This document shows positions 21,801 to 35,540 of a DNA stretch of 64,000 bases, in pieces. Made by a program: the position numbers and the translations under genes. Origin of the DNA: Lepisosteus oculatus (lineage: Eukaryota; Chordata; Actinopteri; Semionotiformes; Lepisosteidae); the NCBI RefSeq assembly GCF_040954835.1, contig NC_090708.1, forward strand, positions 33,616,001 through 33,680,000, written 5' to 3'. A model generated the notes under the pieces. The model did no database searches, had not been told where the DNA came from, and was given only the letters and a program-made list of their open reading frames with translations. Each line of letters opens with the position of its first letter. Positions within the stretch are counted from its first letter, which is position 1.

Positions 21801-24214
21801 CATTGTTGTCCGGGTGTGTGTCCAGTGATTGTGGGCAGATGGACACTTCATGTGTTAGTAACCAGCAGCTTTCTCAAATCACTCTTTCTTGCTCTTCCAC
21901 CCATGACATTGTTGCCAAGTGATTAAAACCTTTGCATGTGCAATCCTGCAAATAAATATTTCTTACAACCCATGTCTTGCTTTTTAATGTGTTTCCATTT
22001 GTTTATCTATTTTTGCAAAAGCTTAAGGCTAGATTTAGGTATAGGTTTTTGATTAATATTAAGAGCAGAGATATGAGTGGAATACATAAATGACCTCACA
22101 TATAGTTTACATTATAATATTGCTGACCCCTTGAGTGCCACTAATTATCTGTGTTGTGTTCAGCATCTTCAGTTTGCCTAACTTTTTTTTTTCCTTACAG
22201 CTGTGAGCTTTTTGAGTGAATTGTTACTGTACATATTGTTACTGCAAACAAGAAGCTGGTATTTCATAGAAATAAATGTATCCTTAGTGCTATCTGTTGC
22301 ACATTATATATTCTAGAGGGAGTCTCACTGAGCCTCTCAGGAGAGATAGGGAGCTCCAAGTGACGCAGTCACATATACAGGTGTAACTTACATTTGTATC
22401 CTTCATTCTGTACAGCTTAATTGCCCATTAATGTCACTGAAAATGAGAGTCTGTTTTTCTCATAAATTAGCTTTTGACTCTGGAAGACTAATTAGGAGGT
22501 ATAATCAGATACATTAGACTTTAAGGAGAGAACACAGCAATCAACAATTATTTGTAAAGAAAAAAGTGATATTCTTCACTGTCTCTGGAGGGCAGAAAGG
22601 GCTCTCCTGCTTGAGAAGCATCCCCGACAGGTTGCATGTAATGGAAATTCAGTAGTACCTAGATGGTTTATTTTGCTATGATTTAAGTGACATGTAATAG
22701 ACACTCAATAAACTAAAGGTGATATCAGGTCAAGAACAAATACTACAGCTGGCATGCAAAATAAACTAAAGGGGATTCCTCATGTGGTGATGTATTGTAC
22801 TGTGTATTTTTGTGTATTTTTAAAAGAGGGAATATGGTAATAAATCAGTAAATAAACATGTATTCTTTATTTCTAATCCATGCATGAAAGAATATTAGTT
22901 TAGTATGCATTACTATTTCTGCAAAAAAATAATTTTCTTATGTATTAATTTGTTGTAAATTTTTTTTCTTAAATTGCTGCCTCCTGAAACCCGCAACTCC
23001 TAGTTCTTAAAATAGATCACATTCTTTTTATAATAATATAATAACAGCTACAAATATGAGTAATACATATATGTATTGTATGAATATATGCTTTTATACA
23101 CACATTGAGAATAGTATTATTATTTTGATAATAAAGAAATATTGTTTATCACTTTATTATTCAGTTTTCTACTGTTATAGTTCATATTTTTGGAGACTGA
23201 AAAAAGGTTTTAATTGGAAATAGAAGCTATATTCTAAGTAAATAACTTTTCAAATTGTTATTCATTACATTTTCCTTGTGATAACGTAGGTGAAAGTCTG
23301 AAGGCATTTCTTACTACATTTGACCATTAGAGGTTGCTATTGATTGCTGCTAGTAGATCCAAATTCAGTTTTTGAAGAGTTGCACCACATTACAAAGTAT
23401 TGCATACCAGATGCTCTAGGATTTGCCAAGCAGAACTGTATGAAAATATCAGTAAAACATTTATTATGATTAAAATTAATTCTTACCACATGAATATTTT
23501 TGAAATTCTTAAAGGGATATATTTATTAAATGCCCAACAGGTAATAAAATGCCATCTTACCTTTTTGAATTAATTGCATGGAATGCTCCATTCAAAAAGA
23601 AAATAAAAGTAACATACTTCATCTCAAAATAATGTTGAAATATTTCTAAAATGCATTATGATGTACCCAGGTTTTATTAGCATAGAATTGGTATAGAATT
23701 TTGCATCCTGATTTCAAATTAGATATTTTAAATCATTAATCTATTTATTTTAATTACAGGTTTTACTGTATACTAGAAGTCCTTTTCTATTATTGTATTT
23801 GTATTCATTAAATATAGATATGCTGTATATATGCTTTATAAAAGTAGATTTGCATTATACAGTGCAAAATCAACTAAAATGCATTTGTTTTATATTCAAA
23901 TTAGTTTTACAGTAAAATATAATCCCATTGAGACTCAGTATAAATCACTTAAATTAATAGAAATATGAAGACCGTTAAGCTATAACATGTTCAGAGAGAG
24001 AGCTAATTGAAGAAACAGAATAAATGCATCCAAATACATATGACTTCAGGACCCTGGAGAGCAACATTTTGGAGATGTTAGAAAACCAGGAACTAAGCTG
24101 GTCTGATCTGAGCTGGGCTGATCTTTCTGATAGTGATGCAATAAGCAAAATTTTGGCTTACCAAAATTGTACATACAGTAGATACACAGTATGACTTTAG
24201 CATATTTATCCTGC
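18861..24214. other. AT-rich intergenic DNA
   Basis: No gene or clear mobile element. A 115-codon frame at 20912-21259 lacks any motif I know. The interval 22300-22650 is a better candidate for conserved regulatory DNA and is listed separately. Confidence 0.5.
22300..22650. promoter_or_regulatory. Candidate conserved non-coding element
   Basis: Non-repetitive, compositionally balanced block in AT-rich DNA. It has clustered TAAT-type homeodomain cores (AGCTTAATTGCCCATTAATG, GACTAATTAGGAGG). The composition is typical of developmental enhancers near vertebrate transcription-factor genes, but nothing here proves function. Confidence 0.25.
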
Positions 24215-24330
24215 TATGGACTGGAATCCTATTGAAGGTGCAGCCTACCTCATGCCAAGATAGGCTTCAGCTCCCCCACAACCCTGTATTGGATAAAGTT
24301 GTTAGAAAATAAATGGATAGATGGACTATG
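24215..24330 (+). repeat. SINE 3' end
   Basis: The phrase ATGGACTGGAATCC..AGATAGGCTTCAGCTCCCCCACAACCCTGTATTGGATAAAG followed by GTTAGAAAATAAATGGATAG is the 3' part of the widespread fish tRNA-derived SINE. It is 5'-truncated. Confidence 0.8.
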
Positions 24331-26517
24331 GTTTACAGTATATTATAAATCACAACTTCTTATTATTTTTTCAGTAGCATCTTATTTACAGTTTTGATTG
24401 TGGCTCTAAAAGTTCAGTGTGGAATTAAAACTAGAAGAAAATAAATTCTGAAAAAAAAGTCTGACTTGTAAAAAGACAGATGCATTTTATAAGCTGTTAA
24501 TATGTCCTCCTTCACTCCCTCTATTCCATATAAACAGCTAGTTCTGCTTTTTAAAATTCTCACAAAATTAGATTTAAAGGTATTTATAAAAGAATAATTA
24601 ATGCATTTCTATCTTTACAATCCTGGTAATGTTGTTTTGGACAACCCAAGTAGCCTGAAAGTCACAGTTATTGTCACAAATACATGATTTACAACATAAA
24701 ATAAAGAAAGAACAGTATATATTGTAGAACTTAAATATAGATATAGATATAGAACTTAAATATATAATATAGATAAATATAGAAAAAGTGCTGAAGCAAA
24801 TCATTGGATGAAGCATACTTGGGTGATTGTGTCAGCTACCTGCAATTAAAGCCAGCAAGCAAAGAATAAAAAGACAAAACCAGTCAGCTTTTTTACTAAC
24901 CAAAATGTGCATTGCAGAAGTAGATTGATTCAGAGCAAAAGAAAAGAACAAACAAGACAAAGATTGTGGTGCAGCTTTAGAAAAAAAACATGCAAAACCC
25001 TAAAACTCAAGCAATGTTTATACAAACACAGAGCTTTTTATGTGGGCTTTTTAAATTAGAGAAAGAGGGACTGTCAGAGAAATGGTCCACAGGTGGCACT
25101 TTCTGACAGAAATCCTCTATTGCTACAAAGAAGGGCATGAAAAAGAAACTTGCAGGTGCTGTACCAGTTTAAAACCCTTTCCAGTCTTTTAATAATGAGG
25201 GACACTGACTTCCTGGATCCTCAGTGGACTCAAACTCATTTCCAACAGTAGCTTGCCAATGGAGAACACAAATGACACTGTTTCAGCCCAGAAACTAACA
25301 GAAAGATGTTTCCACTATTGTGCGAATCAGGTCTGAAGGAACTTCTACTGTCCTCCTTCTCCCTCTAGAGAACAAAAAGTCTCTTTTTTCTCCCAATTAC
25401 ATTTCAATAGTCTTGTGTCACTTGTGCTGTATGGTGACCAGATCTCATTGTGCTTGTTTGTACACCCCCACTCCCACCCACACCCCACCTCTTGCCATCC
25501 CCACCAATATTTTCTCTCCAATCTGAAAGTAGGATGGAGAAAACAGTTCAAGCTCTGGCTTTCTTTTATGATATCATTGCTATCTAAAGAGGTGCCTTTT
25601 TTGTTTTGTGGGTGATGATAGCTTGCTGGGTGCAATGTAATCATTTGGATGTGGCTGTGGGCAGTGAAGGGACAATGTTTTCACTGTGGAGAGATGAGGC
25701 AGATGGCCTGGCCACTTGTAGCCCATGGAGAAATAGGCTTTGCATTGTCAAGGAATAAACAAGGAGGATTGTCAACTTCCCCATTACACCGTAGTATCTA
25801 TAAATCTCTCAGTTTCACATGCACACAATCTCATTTTCATTCCACGTTTCATTCAGATTGGCACCTCTTGACTGCTGGTTCTTGAAGGCAGGCTTCAAAC
25901 ATCAGTTTCTCAGAAAAACAAGAGCATAAAGATGTGTCTTGAGTTATAATAATAGATCATCTAGGCTACTGTTCTAACAGTTCCGTTCTTTCTAGCAACT
26001 TTAAAACAGATCTGTTATCTTACCTCCCTGAGATGTATTTCTTTAGACTAGAAGCAGACCCACTGTTGTTTTTAAATCAATACCTTTAAAGAACTGATTA
26101 TTAATATTAGTAGTATTTGATTATTATTGGTATTACATTTCTAATTATCAAGAAAAAAGTAATGCATAACTTTTGTTATGACCAAAAAAATGTCTGTTTT
26201 ATCTTTGCCATTAGTAGTGTAGTGGTAATGTGGTAGTAGTGGAATTAAGATGAAGAAAAATTGAATTAAATAATGCAATAAAGCTAAAAAACATAACATT
26301 ATTCAACAACAAAAAACATTAGAATTTAGAATATTATTACCTTTTTGCTGGAATAGTATTCTAATATGTTGATTTGACAATCATATCTACATATAGTGAA
26401 TACAAGTATTACAAATAAGAGTGTCACAGTACATTTAAAACTTACTGTCACAGTAAGATTAAAAAAAAACTTTCTTGGCAAACAAAGTAATATATCTATA
26501 AATTAATAAACAAACAG
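24331..26517. other. Intergenic, no gene seen
   Basis: AT-rich DNA with an imperfect ATAGAT/ATATAG repeat at 24727-24785. A moderately GC-richer stretch (25060-25900) has several overlapping short frames and no recognised protein. The frames around 25345-25644 are open on both strands and look incidental. Confidence 0.45.
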
Positions 26518-26519
26518 GG

Positions 26520-26826
26520 CTAATATTAGGGGGCAGCAGTGCCGTGCATTGCTGGGACCCTGGGTTCAATATCAGACCTGTGGTGCTATCTGTGTGGAGT
26601 TTGTATGTTCTGCTCAGATTCCAGTAGGTTTCCAGATACTCCAGGTTCCTTCACATTTCACGGATAAAATGGTACATTAATTGACTTCTGGGAAAATTGC
26701 CCTTATGTATGAGTGTATGTGTCTGCCCTGTAATGGGCTGGCATCCCTTCCAGGTGTACCTGGCCTCACATCTGTTCCTTGCCCACAAACCTGAATTGAA
26801 GTAAGAGATTAAAAAATAGATGGATA
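26520..26826 (+). repeat. tRNA-derived SINE, near full length
   Basis: Starts GGGGGCAGCAGTGCCGTGCATTGC. It has a B-box-like CTGGGTTCAATATCAG, then GTGTGGAGTTTGTATGTTCT and TGGGCTGGCATCCCTTCCAGG, ending in GAGATTAAAAAATAGATGGATAG. This is the same family as the copies near 36130, 52030 and 58525. Confidence 0.85.
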
Positions 26827-28129
26827 GACTTATATTAGGGAGTATGAAAATAAGTGTCTTTTTCTATACATAATAATTTATATATACAAAGTTTACTTGT
26901 TGTTTTTACATTAAATAATATGCTTAATGAAATGCATTATTTCTATACCATATCTAGTATCCTGTAACTAATAACCAATCAGTTACATTATTAATTACAA
27001 TTCTGTGAGTTATAGCTGAAAATGTGCTGTACATCTAATATGAAAAGAATTGAATCATAATACAATCCTGTGGCAAATGTTAGACTGTTTTCATAACTCA
27101 GAAGTTTCATAATATCAATCATACTACTACAAGAACAACAATAATAATTGTATGACATTCTTTCTCTAAATTCTCCAGATTGCTCAGTGAGCAGATGTCA
27201 TGATTTGTGGAATATATGACTATATAATCATGACTATTTCATGCTACTAGAAAGGAAAAGCATCTAAATACATTTTCATTTTTTTTCTTTTATATTTAAA
27301 TAGAATTTATATTTTGATAGAATATATTATAGACACATATACCCCTGCATGTATAGAAAACAGAAATACAAGCAAGTGACAAGAAGGTGAGACTATACGT
27401 GGCCAATACTTAATCAGTCATGAACAAATCACTTATGCTCAGCTTGGCTACACTATAACGTTCTTCACATTTTCTCAGCATCATATCAGTTTTAGCAATT
27501 CCCATGAAAATCTATATAGTACCATTTGGCAATCACTCCATCACTTTAATAATTTTTGATAAGTAAAGTTTGATAAATGGTACTATTTAAAAATTGGAAT
27601 AACAGGAAACAAAACAATGTCTGTTGAAGCTCTTAACTCTTCTTGCTCTTGGCAAGTGGTCTTGATGTTATCTGTAAGGGGCACTTTTTAAAAAGCTGCA
27701 AATAATAACATAATTAAAATCTTAGATAAAATGTTGCATATGTTTGTTTTTGTATGTTTTGAAAGTCTATGAGATAACACTAACAGTTTCCCTCCTTATG
27801 CATTGAAAACTAAAAAGCTATTTTTTTACGATTCAAAATATTCACTGATAGTATAATCAAAAATCTACAAATTAAGTGTATCAGGAAAATATTATTTTGT
27901 TTTAGTCAGAATTACTGGGTGGTTCTGTAGAAATGTATACTGATTTTTTAAGAAAATAAAACTAAAATGTGTACAACTGCTGTGTTTATTAGCTTATTAG
28001 ATTTTGACCATTAAAAATGTAATGCTTAAAATAGCAAGAACATAAATGCAAGAGAACTGGTAGATACCATAACTTTAGGTCTTTGATTAATTTGACTGGA
28101 ATGAAATACATGCTGTGCAATTTGATGTT
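26827..28129. other. AT-rich intergenic, nothing recognised
   Basis: Long AT-rich non-coding stretch with no coding signal or repeat family that I can identify. Confidence 0.5.
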
Positions 28130-28540
28130 CTACATGCTTCCCTGCTAGTGGCAGAAAATAGTTATCCAAGAGATTCCAGCTGGAGACGAAAACAACAGTG
28201 AAATCCCAGTGCCACTCCAGCATGGACTGGGCTCCCAACTGAAAATGGCTCAGAGTTTGCTCTACACCTGCTCTGTCTGCTCTGAAAAGGAGGGTTTGTG
28301 CAGTTCCCTTTGGTTACTCTGTTTTCTTTAACATTTGGAGGACTTTTTTTTTGTCTATACCCAAGTCCATCCTTGACAGGGCAGAACACCACCGACAGGC
28401 TTGGGTCTGATCCAGGCCTTCTCTGGAAGCTGTCAGCCCAGCCATTTGACAGCATGCAAATGTATGCAAAAGAGGGTCCAGCGCAGCACCTGCATAAAGT
28501 GACCATGCCCTTCGAACAGTGTCCCCTCTGTATTTAAGCT
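28130..28540. promoter_or_regulatory. Candidate conserved enhancer with octamer and E-box motifs
   Basis: GC-balanced, non-repetitive block in AT-rich DNA. It contains a perfect octamer ATGCAAAT at 28454-28461 with a second TATGCAAA right after it, and CAGCTG near 28178. ACACCTGC lies near 28264 and TTTGACAG (TGACAG, a MEIS-type core) near 28445. Open frames on both strands lack known domains. Motif density and position about 15 kb downstream of olig1 suggest a developmental enhancer. This is inference only. Confidence 0.35.
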
Positions 28541-28897
28541 ATAACATTCCCTCATTCTCTCATCCCCCGGCATCCCCCACCTCCTCTTGCATACATACAG
28601 AACCACACTCCCAGCACACTATTTCTAACTCTTCATTTCTCTTTCATTGTGATTTTTCAATCAAAAATAAAAAACCAAGGTTTATTTTTGCATTCAAGCT
28701 GTGTTAGCATGACAAGTTACCACAGAGATATTTGTATTGTAGATGACTTGATTTTTGTTTAGTATTATTTTTAACAATGAGTTTTTATGCACATTTCATT
28801 TCATTCTCCTTCTTTTTCTTTGTTTTTTCTCTGAAGTAGTGTGATGTTCCAGGTTCCTACAGACAAACCTCTTTATCTCTAAAAAGGTGATAAGAAG

Positions 28898-29040
28898 GAA
28901 ACACCCATCCATTCTTTTTATAAACTGCTTTATCCAGTACAGAGTCACAAGGGAAGCCAGAACTTAACCCAGCAACCAATTGCTGTGAAGCGGGTTTCAC
29001 GCTGGTCAATATGGCATTCCATCATAGAAAAAGGAAACAT
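28898..29040 (-). repeat. SINE 3' end, minus strand
   Basis: CCATCCATTCTTTTTATAAACTGCTTTATCCAGTAC is the reverse complement of the SINE tail, followed by a decayed body (GCAATATGGCATTCCAT-like). It is 5'-truncated. Confidence 0.7.
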
Positions 29041-29540
29041 CTATTTCCAAAATTCCAAAATGCCATCAAAACATCTCATTTCTTTCTAATATAAGACAAA
29101 AATAATTATACAGTACATACATATATATCCTAAGTATTTTGTACTTCCTAGTACTGTGCAGAAACATAGAAATAAAAATCATAGCAGCTCCTAGGAGTCT
29201 GATATATCCTAAAACTGATTTCAGGCCTTTTGGCTTCAAATAGTAGATATTTGCCTTAAACAAATGTATTATTGTATTGTTGTATTACTTTTTAACTGTA
29301 TTTATTATTAGTATTGATAAGCATTTGTTCTTGGGATTTGCTCAGTTTATTATTATAATCATTTTCAGCTGATTGACATTAATCCTATGCTACTCATCAA
29401 AATAACAAAACTTAATCCTTTTTGAACATGTGTATTAATGTTAAGAGTGTGTTGTGCCATAAGTGCACAGCATGACTTACAATCAAAGCCTATTATGACA
29501 AACATTTTAACTGTTTGCCTTATATGGATAGTATTTAAAC

Positions 29541-29740
29541 TAATCTGGGATATAAAGGAACAGGTAAAGTTTATTTGCTGATGCTGATAGTAAAAGAAAA
29601 GAGGCACAACATTTATGCTGTGGAGCCTTCTAAACATTGGGTCATTTTTTTTTTCTTTTAGGATGGAATAAACGTTTACCTGTTCCTTTGCAGCCTATGC
29701 CTTCTGGCATAGCTACCTACTTGAACTTAATGTGGTATAT
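29541..29740. mobile_element. Second palindromic Penelope-like element end
   Basis: Left text AAAGGAACAGGTAAAGTTTATT (29555) is the near-complement of AATAAACGTTTACCTGTTCCTTT (ending 29689), so the core is an inverted repeat. One arm carries GGAGCCTTCT from the same family as 2709-2880. The tail GCAGCCTATGCCTTCTGGCATAGC matches the tail at 2883. Flanks TAATCTGGGATATA (29541) and TAATGTGGTATAT (29728) look like a decayed target duplication of about 13 bases. It is older and more diverged than the first copy. Confidence 0.6.
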
Positions 29741-32700
29741 TACTATTTTCGGGGCTTTACTTCAATAAGCATTCAGTACTTTAAAAAAATCCTCCTTCAA
29801 ATCTGACACATGAAGTTCATATAAATCAAACTTTTTTTCTTACTTCTTTGATCATCAATGGGTAATGCTGACTGCACTAAGCCCCCAGTACCATAAGTAA
29901 TGTTGAAATTCCATATAACCAGAATCTTGTTAAAACAAGAAGCTGGTAACATTACTTCCTACTGTGCTGCTTTGTGGCAGTGTTTGCTGCTTTGACCCTG
30001 CCTGATAGTTTTTATTTTGAGCACTAACATTCCTCCACCTTGTGTCACCTAATTTCTGATGGTCAGCACAACGAGGGTATGTTGGTGTCTGAATAACATG
30101 CCAGCTCAATGCTTTGACAGCCTCTCTGAATCTCCTGAAGGACAGGAAAGAAGACGAAGTGAAGTGGCTTCATTCCAGACCTTGTGCTTCACCCTTCATG
30201 TTCTCAGTACAGTTTGTCTGACACACTTACAGAGCAGCTTGTGTACCTTGGAAATTTAACCCTGAAAAGTTTAAATATCTTTTAGTTTGTAGCATGTCAC
30301 TTCTTTCATTTTTTATAACTACTATTAATAGTACTATTTGTGTTGTTTCTGCATATCTACATTCTGTTGACATTATAATCAATTCTATGTCACCTTCAGG
30401 ATCACTTTAAACAAGGTTTGTGCAATTGCTTTGTTATCTCAATATTCAGGCCTGCTAAAGAACTGTACATCCTACTGGACTCTTTGCCCAGTCAGGAACA
30501 CTGTGGTGAAGCCGAACTAGAGGCAATGCAGCAGTGTAAAAATTTAATTGAGTGCAATTAATCACAGAGACACACCATTATCGGAAAGCTTGGGAAATCA
30601 TAATACCACTGTACAGACAAAAATTAATAAAACAAGTAAATCTTGCGTAACAGTGAAAGTAAAAAAACAGGATTATGACTAGTCATAAAAATAACACAAG
30701 GAAATCTTCAAAAAGTATAATCTCTGAAAAAACTACAATCTGAAAAACTACAATATACCAAAATATCAAACAAAATCTTTATCATTCCTCCCAATGTTTA
30801 AAAGTTCTATGTAAGAGTTGAACATTTTATGAAACATGATTCTTTAATTGTAAAATTAGCAGTGGTACCATTCTTTACTTCATAAAACATGGATCTTACA
30901 CATCTATAGCCATACCATGTTACCATAGTTCTTGTAAGAACTGACAAGAAAAAACTTTAATTGCATATGCTGTACTTCCCGTACAAAATAATAAATTGCA
31001 AGTTATAAAAGCAAACTATTCTTAAAGGTTATTTCATTTAGAAAAAAATAAACAGTGGAATCTTAAGCATTGTCCCCTTATTAAAATCATTCTGTAATTT
31101 CCAGATCTTCTGTAAATTTACAGCTTTTTTCCTATATAATAAAATGTAAGAAAACTAAAACTGAATATTTTTTGTTTAAGTTGTAAATGAATCTCTTAGG
31201 CTGAACTGGGTCAACATCTAGATTTAAGCATTAAGATTATGCCCTTTTTGTTTTGTGATGGAGTAATTTAGAGCTTTTCTTTCTCTTCACCTCCTTGAAT
31301 GATTTTGTTTCCCCAAAGTGTTGGTCTTGTTCTTGTGAATACCACACACTTTTAACATCATGGTTATTTATTGTATTTGCCAAGCTCTTATAGCTGAGGA
31401 CTTTTTCAATGCTATTATTAAAAGAATACCACAGACATCAGCAAATCTAGTCTGTTCATTAAATGAAAAGTGAAGCATTTGTCTTTTGTCTGTTTTGCCA
31501 TATACATTGAAATGCTTTAGTGGTGAAAAAATTATACAGGGACAGACTTAGTATAAGGTAGTAGTGAAGGACTTTAGCATCATTTATTTCCAAGTGTCTC
31601 TGTTATCTGGTATTTCATGCTAACCATAAACATTATTCTGTATGTACGTTTGATGACTTCAAAACAATTTTTATTAATTTTTAAAATTCAATATATATAT
31701 ATAAATAATTTTCTAAGCTCTTACTCAGCAATAATTTGCTACGGCATTTTTTGAGGAATTATCAGGAATATTTTCATATTCTTCAGGAATATTAGAAATT
31801 AGGAATCCTCTGTTTTATTTTTTTGTATTTCTTAACAAATACGAACTTGTTAATTACTTCAAATACTAACTGCAAATATATGTGGCCCCCGCTTTAATTA
31901 CATAAAAATCATTTTTTTTTTGCTTTCATTATGAAGGAGACTAGTATGGATACTCATGGATTATGGTGGCATTTCATGTATTCAGCATGATCATATGGTT
32001 TTCACTTTTAATTAGTAAAATTAAAATATTTTAACAGATATTCAGTGGTAGAAACATAGTATAAGGACAAACAGAATTTTCCATTTTGCTATTGGTGTGT
32101 TTCATCTTTAATATCAAAACATTAAATTTAATTTATTAAATTAAGACAAAACAGGTTACAGAAGAAGAAACTGTCAAACTTTGCTTTTCTGAATTTTTCG
32201 AATGGTAAATTTAATTTGCAGTACAAAACTGGAAGCAATATTTTAAGAAATGATATACCAATTATGACATAAAACCTTTCTGACGCGTTACACTTGTTTT
32301 CTCCCTAACCCAGGGATCTGTACTTGGTGTTTTCTTTAATTGTTTTTTTTTTTCAGAAATATCTGGCGGTCATTCAAGCTGTTGTAGAATATTTGCTTCT
32401 AATTCATTTTCCACATTTCTGTACACTATTTCTTAAATATCTGTCCTGGAGTTATTCCTAAAGTAAATGTACCCCATGCAAAATCACCCAGTTATGAGTG
32501 CAGTGTCTTTTCCTCTTCTTTCAGTCCCAAGCTTTTCTCTTCAAGAATTGCAGGCTGCTGGTCCAGTCAAGCAGCACTAACTTTGAAAAACTAACCCATC
32601 TATTGCAGCACAATGGGAGAATCTCCCTTTCTGTGTTGGAAACGCCCCCTTCTTTTCTTTGCACCCCCAGACTCCCCATGTAGAAGCAACTGTTTGACCA

Positions 32701-34960
32701 ACCTGCCTCTGAACAACTTAATTAAGAAAAGGAGGGAAAAAAGGGTCAGTTTCTGTCAGTTTGTGCCACAACAGTTCTGAACGTGTAAAAAAAAGGCAAT
32801 GTTTTAACCTGCATTCCTCAACAGGGGCAGGAGTGTTCAAAGGGCACTGAAAGGCCTACTGGTGTGTTGTCAATTTGTCACCTAAGAAAGGTCACTCCAT
32901 TTTATACAGCCATGCGATGCTACTCCAGTCTCCTGTTTCCAGTGAGCAACAGGGATGGGGTTACTTGAAATACAGCAACCATAATATAATCCACTATAGC
33001 TAGTCTTGCTTGAATAAGAGGTTTTGACAAATTTTGGTAAAGAAATTTTGGCCTTTTAGAATTTTTAACTAACTCATTCATATCAAGCACCTACAATACA
33101 CCTGCCATCTTATCATTGGATTAAAACAAACAAGGGCATCAGATGTTTCTGTTGAGTTGCTGTGTGTTTTCGAGCCAAAAGCTATTCTACCCCCTGTAGA
33201 TACTGTACTAAGTAATAAAAAAAAGTGCAATGTAATGAAGGTCAAAACCACATTTAAAGAAACATAAAGGAAGATAAGACTATTTGACATTTTTAACACC
33301 TGAGCACACAGGGGATTGTGGACAAAAGCCAGAAATAAGGAGAAACAGAAGGGCAAAATGCTATTAGAGTAGACTGATGTGTTTTCTTGCAAGAATTCTG
33401 TAGGATGGAAATGTTATCATGATGTGAGCTCTTTTAGATTGTAACCTGAATACTTTAAAAGTGCTTAGATCTGTGTGAAACACATTCAGAGGAAATACAA
33501 AAAAAGTTCAGGCAACATTTACATACTCAATTGGAAGTTTAAATAAAGTGCTTTCTTAGAGTGTATTAATACTTTTGTTCATGCACAATACAAATTTTCT
33601 TTTAAAATTAAAAAGCATTTTTCTTATTAATGCTTCAATGCAAAAGACTATCTTTAATGATGTATATCTTTTCAATTTCCTCCAAAATATTGCAGACTTA
33701 TTGTAACATTGTTTTATTGTTATATTGTAGCATTATATTAAATTAATCTAATAATAATTATGTAATAAAATATGTTTTAAAAGCATTGATACTAGCTGCC
33801 TGGGAGTCACTGCTTCTGACAGTCTTACAGTGTTCCTTCTCTGATAGTTCCTATAGCTAACATGCTATTTTCTATTTGCTTCTTTAACTTTTCATGCAGT
33901 TTTTCTTTATTTCCCATGTTCTTATAGAAGTGGATAAGCTTGCTAATTAATGTGTGCATTCATCCACCAAGAAAAAAGGCCCAAAACTCTGGTTTTAGTT
34001 TTAGGACATTCATGTTAATAAAACTAGCATTGAATTAATAATTATTGAAATAATAGTAGCATGTAAATATTCTTCTATAAATGCTGTTTTATTAAAAGGA
34101 CAGACTTTTGTTCTTGTTTTAGTCTTGCATTATTTAATCGAAATATTATTGTACCTTTATATGTTATCTATTTTGTTGTATTAATTTATTGTTCTAATTC
34201 TCTTAACTGTTTCCCATTCTGATGCAAATAATCTGTTAATCCATTGCAGACATGACACTGTTCAGAGATAGTACAATTGTGAGAACGCTAAGATAGAAGA
34301 AGTATTTTGAGAGTTTTTTGCTTATAAAATAGCCTTTTATCTCCAGAAAAGCTCATCTAAAGATATTTGCTGTTCTTGCACCTCAATCACACTATTGTAG
34401 AACGACAGTGGTGTAATTTGATGAGAATGGAATTAACCAGGACCTGGATATTTACAGATCTAGACTAAAAGCCTAAGGCTTACCACAATTGCAATTTCAA
34501 ATACTTTGTTTAAATAGTAATGGTTGCCAGTTCTGTGATACATATTTTCCTATCTTCAGTCTTACTGTATCTATATTATCTCACTATGAATTGTAAGATT
34601 TGCTTTTCACATTAAGTGACATTTCAAGATGGAATCATTTTAAAGGACCTCCAAGTTATTTCCAAAGTTTTTCAATTAATTTAATTAAGGTTAGATAGCA
34701 AATTGTTTTGTTTTTTCCTCTGCTGTGTCGGTGCTTCAGTTGTATGTTAAAAGTATACAATATCTATACAGCAATGTGTTCTGATATTTCATCCCTTTCT
34801 GGGACCTACTGTAGGTATTCCAACTACTGTTTACAAAACTAAAAGACAACTTTTCAACTATTACCATTCCGTGATGGATCTCCTAGTTATTGGATCTCAT
34901 ATTATTAATATTATTATGAGAAGAATAAATCTGTAATTTTGCAAGTGAAACATCAAAACA
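29741..34960. other. AT-rich intergenic DNA
   Basis: No gene, RNA or clear transposon. Weakly GC-richer patches occur at 29930-30260 and 32500-32960 without recognisable coding content. These may hold regulatory sequence, but nothing specific supports it. Confidence 0.45.
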
Positions 34961-34969
34961 TTCTTCACT

Positions 34970-35540
34970 ATGCATGACACTACCAGTCAGGGACTTTTTG
35001 TCTATTCATATGTCTGGCAAATGGTTAGTGGAAAGTACAGGAAGGCTAATGTTTTTGGAGATAAATAATGAGGCGAAAAAGGAGAAAGCTGGGGGTTGGA
35101 GTAAGGGCTTTGACCGTCCTCCCTTATTCAAAGGTGAAATTTATGGCCCAGTACTTCCTACTCTTAAGACTCCCCACGTTGAATTGTAAGTGCCAGGCAC
35201 CCAGAGACAGTGACCCTGATTAGAAGCTAACAGGGAGGGTTTTCTCCTTCCCACGCAGATGGTCCCGTAACTGGGGAAGGTGCAACACCCCAGAAATCTG
35301 CTTAGCTCAGAAGAAGCCAGTATGGAGACTCTAAGGTGTGAGCTGTGGCCTCTCTATACAGCAGGGAGGAAGAGCATGAAAGAGACGTGTGTGAGACTGG
35401 TGGGAGGGAGGGTCAAGGCAAGGCCACACACTCTCCATGGCTATGTGTGAGAGTCCAAGACATCTGCAAAGTTTGTTTGCTGATGAGCATGCTGGGTGAC
35501 TGACCTGCCCACCCTTCAAATAACTAACACTGGACCAGCC
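34970..35540. promoter_or_regulatory. Candidate conserved non-coding element
   Basis: GC-rich island in AT-rich DNA, unlike the repeats in this window. It contains TTATTCAAAGGTGAAATTTATGGCC, with a TCF/SOX-like TTCAAAGG next to a HOX/CDX-like TTTATGG. Short open frames on both strands show no domain. It lies about 8 kb downstream of olig1. Function is unproven. Confidence 0.3.

Noticed and set aside
25345..25644. 99-codon minus-strand frame
   Set aside because: Low-complexity, overlapping plus-strand frames, no domain.
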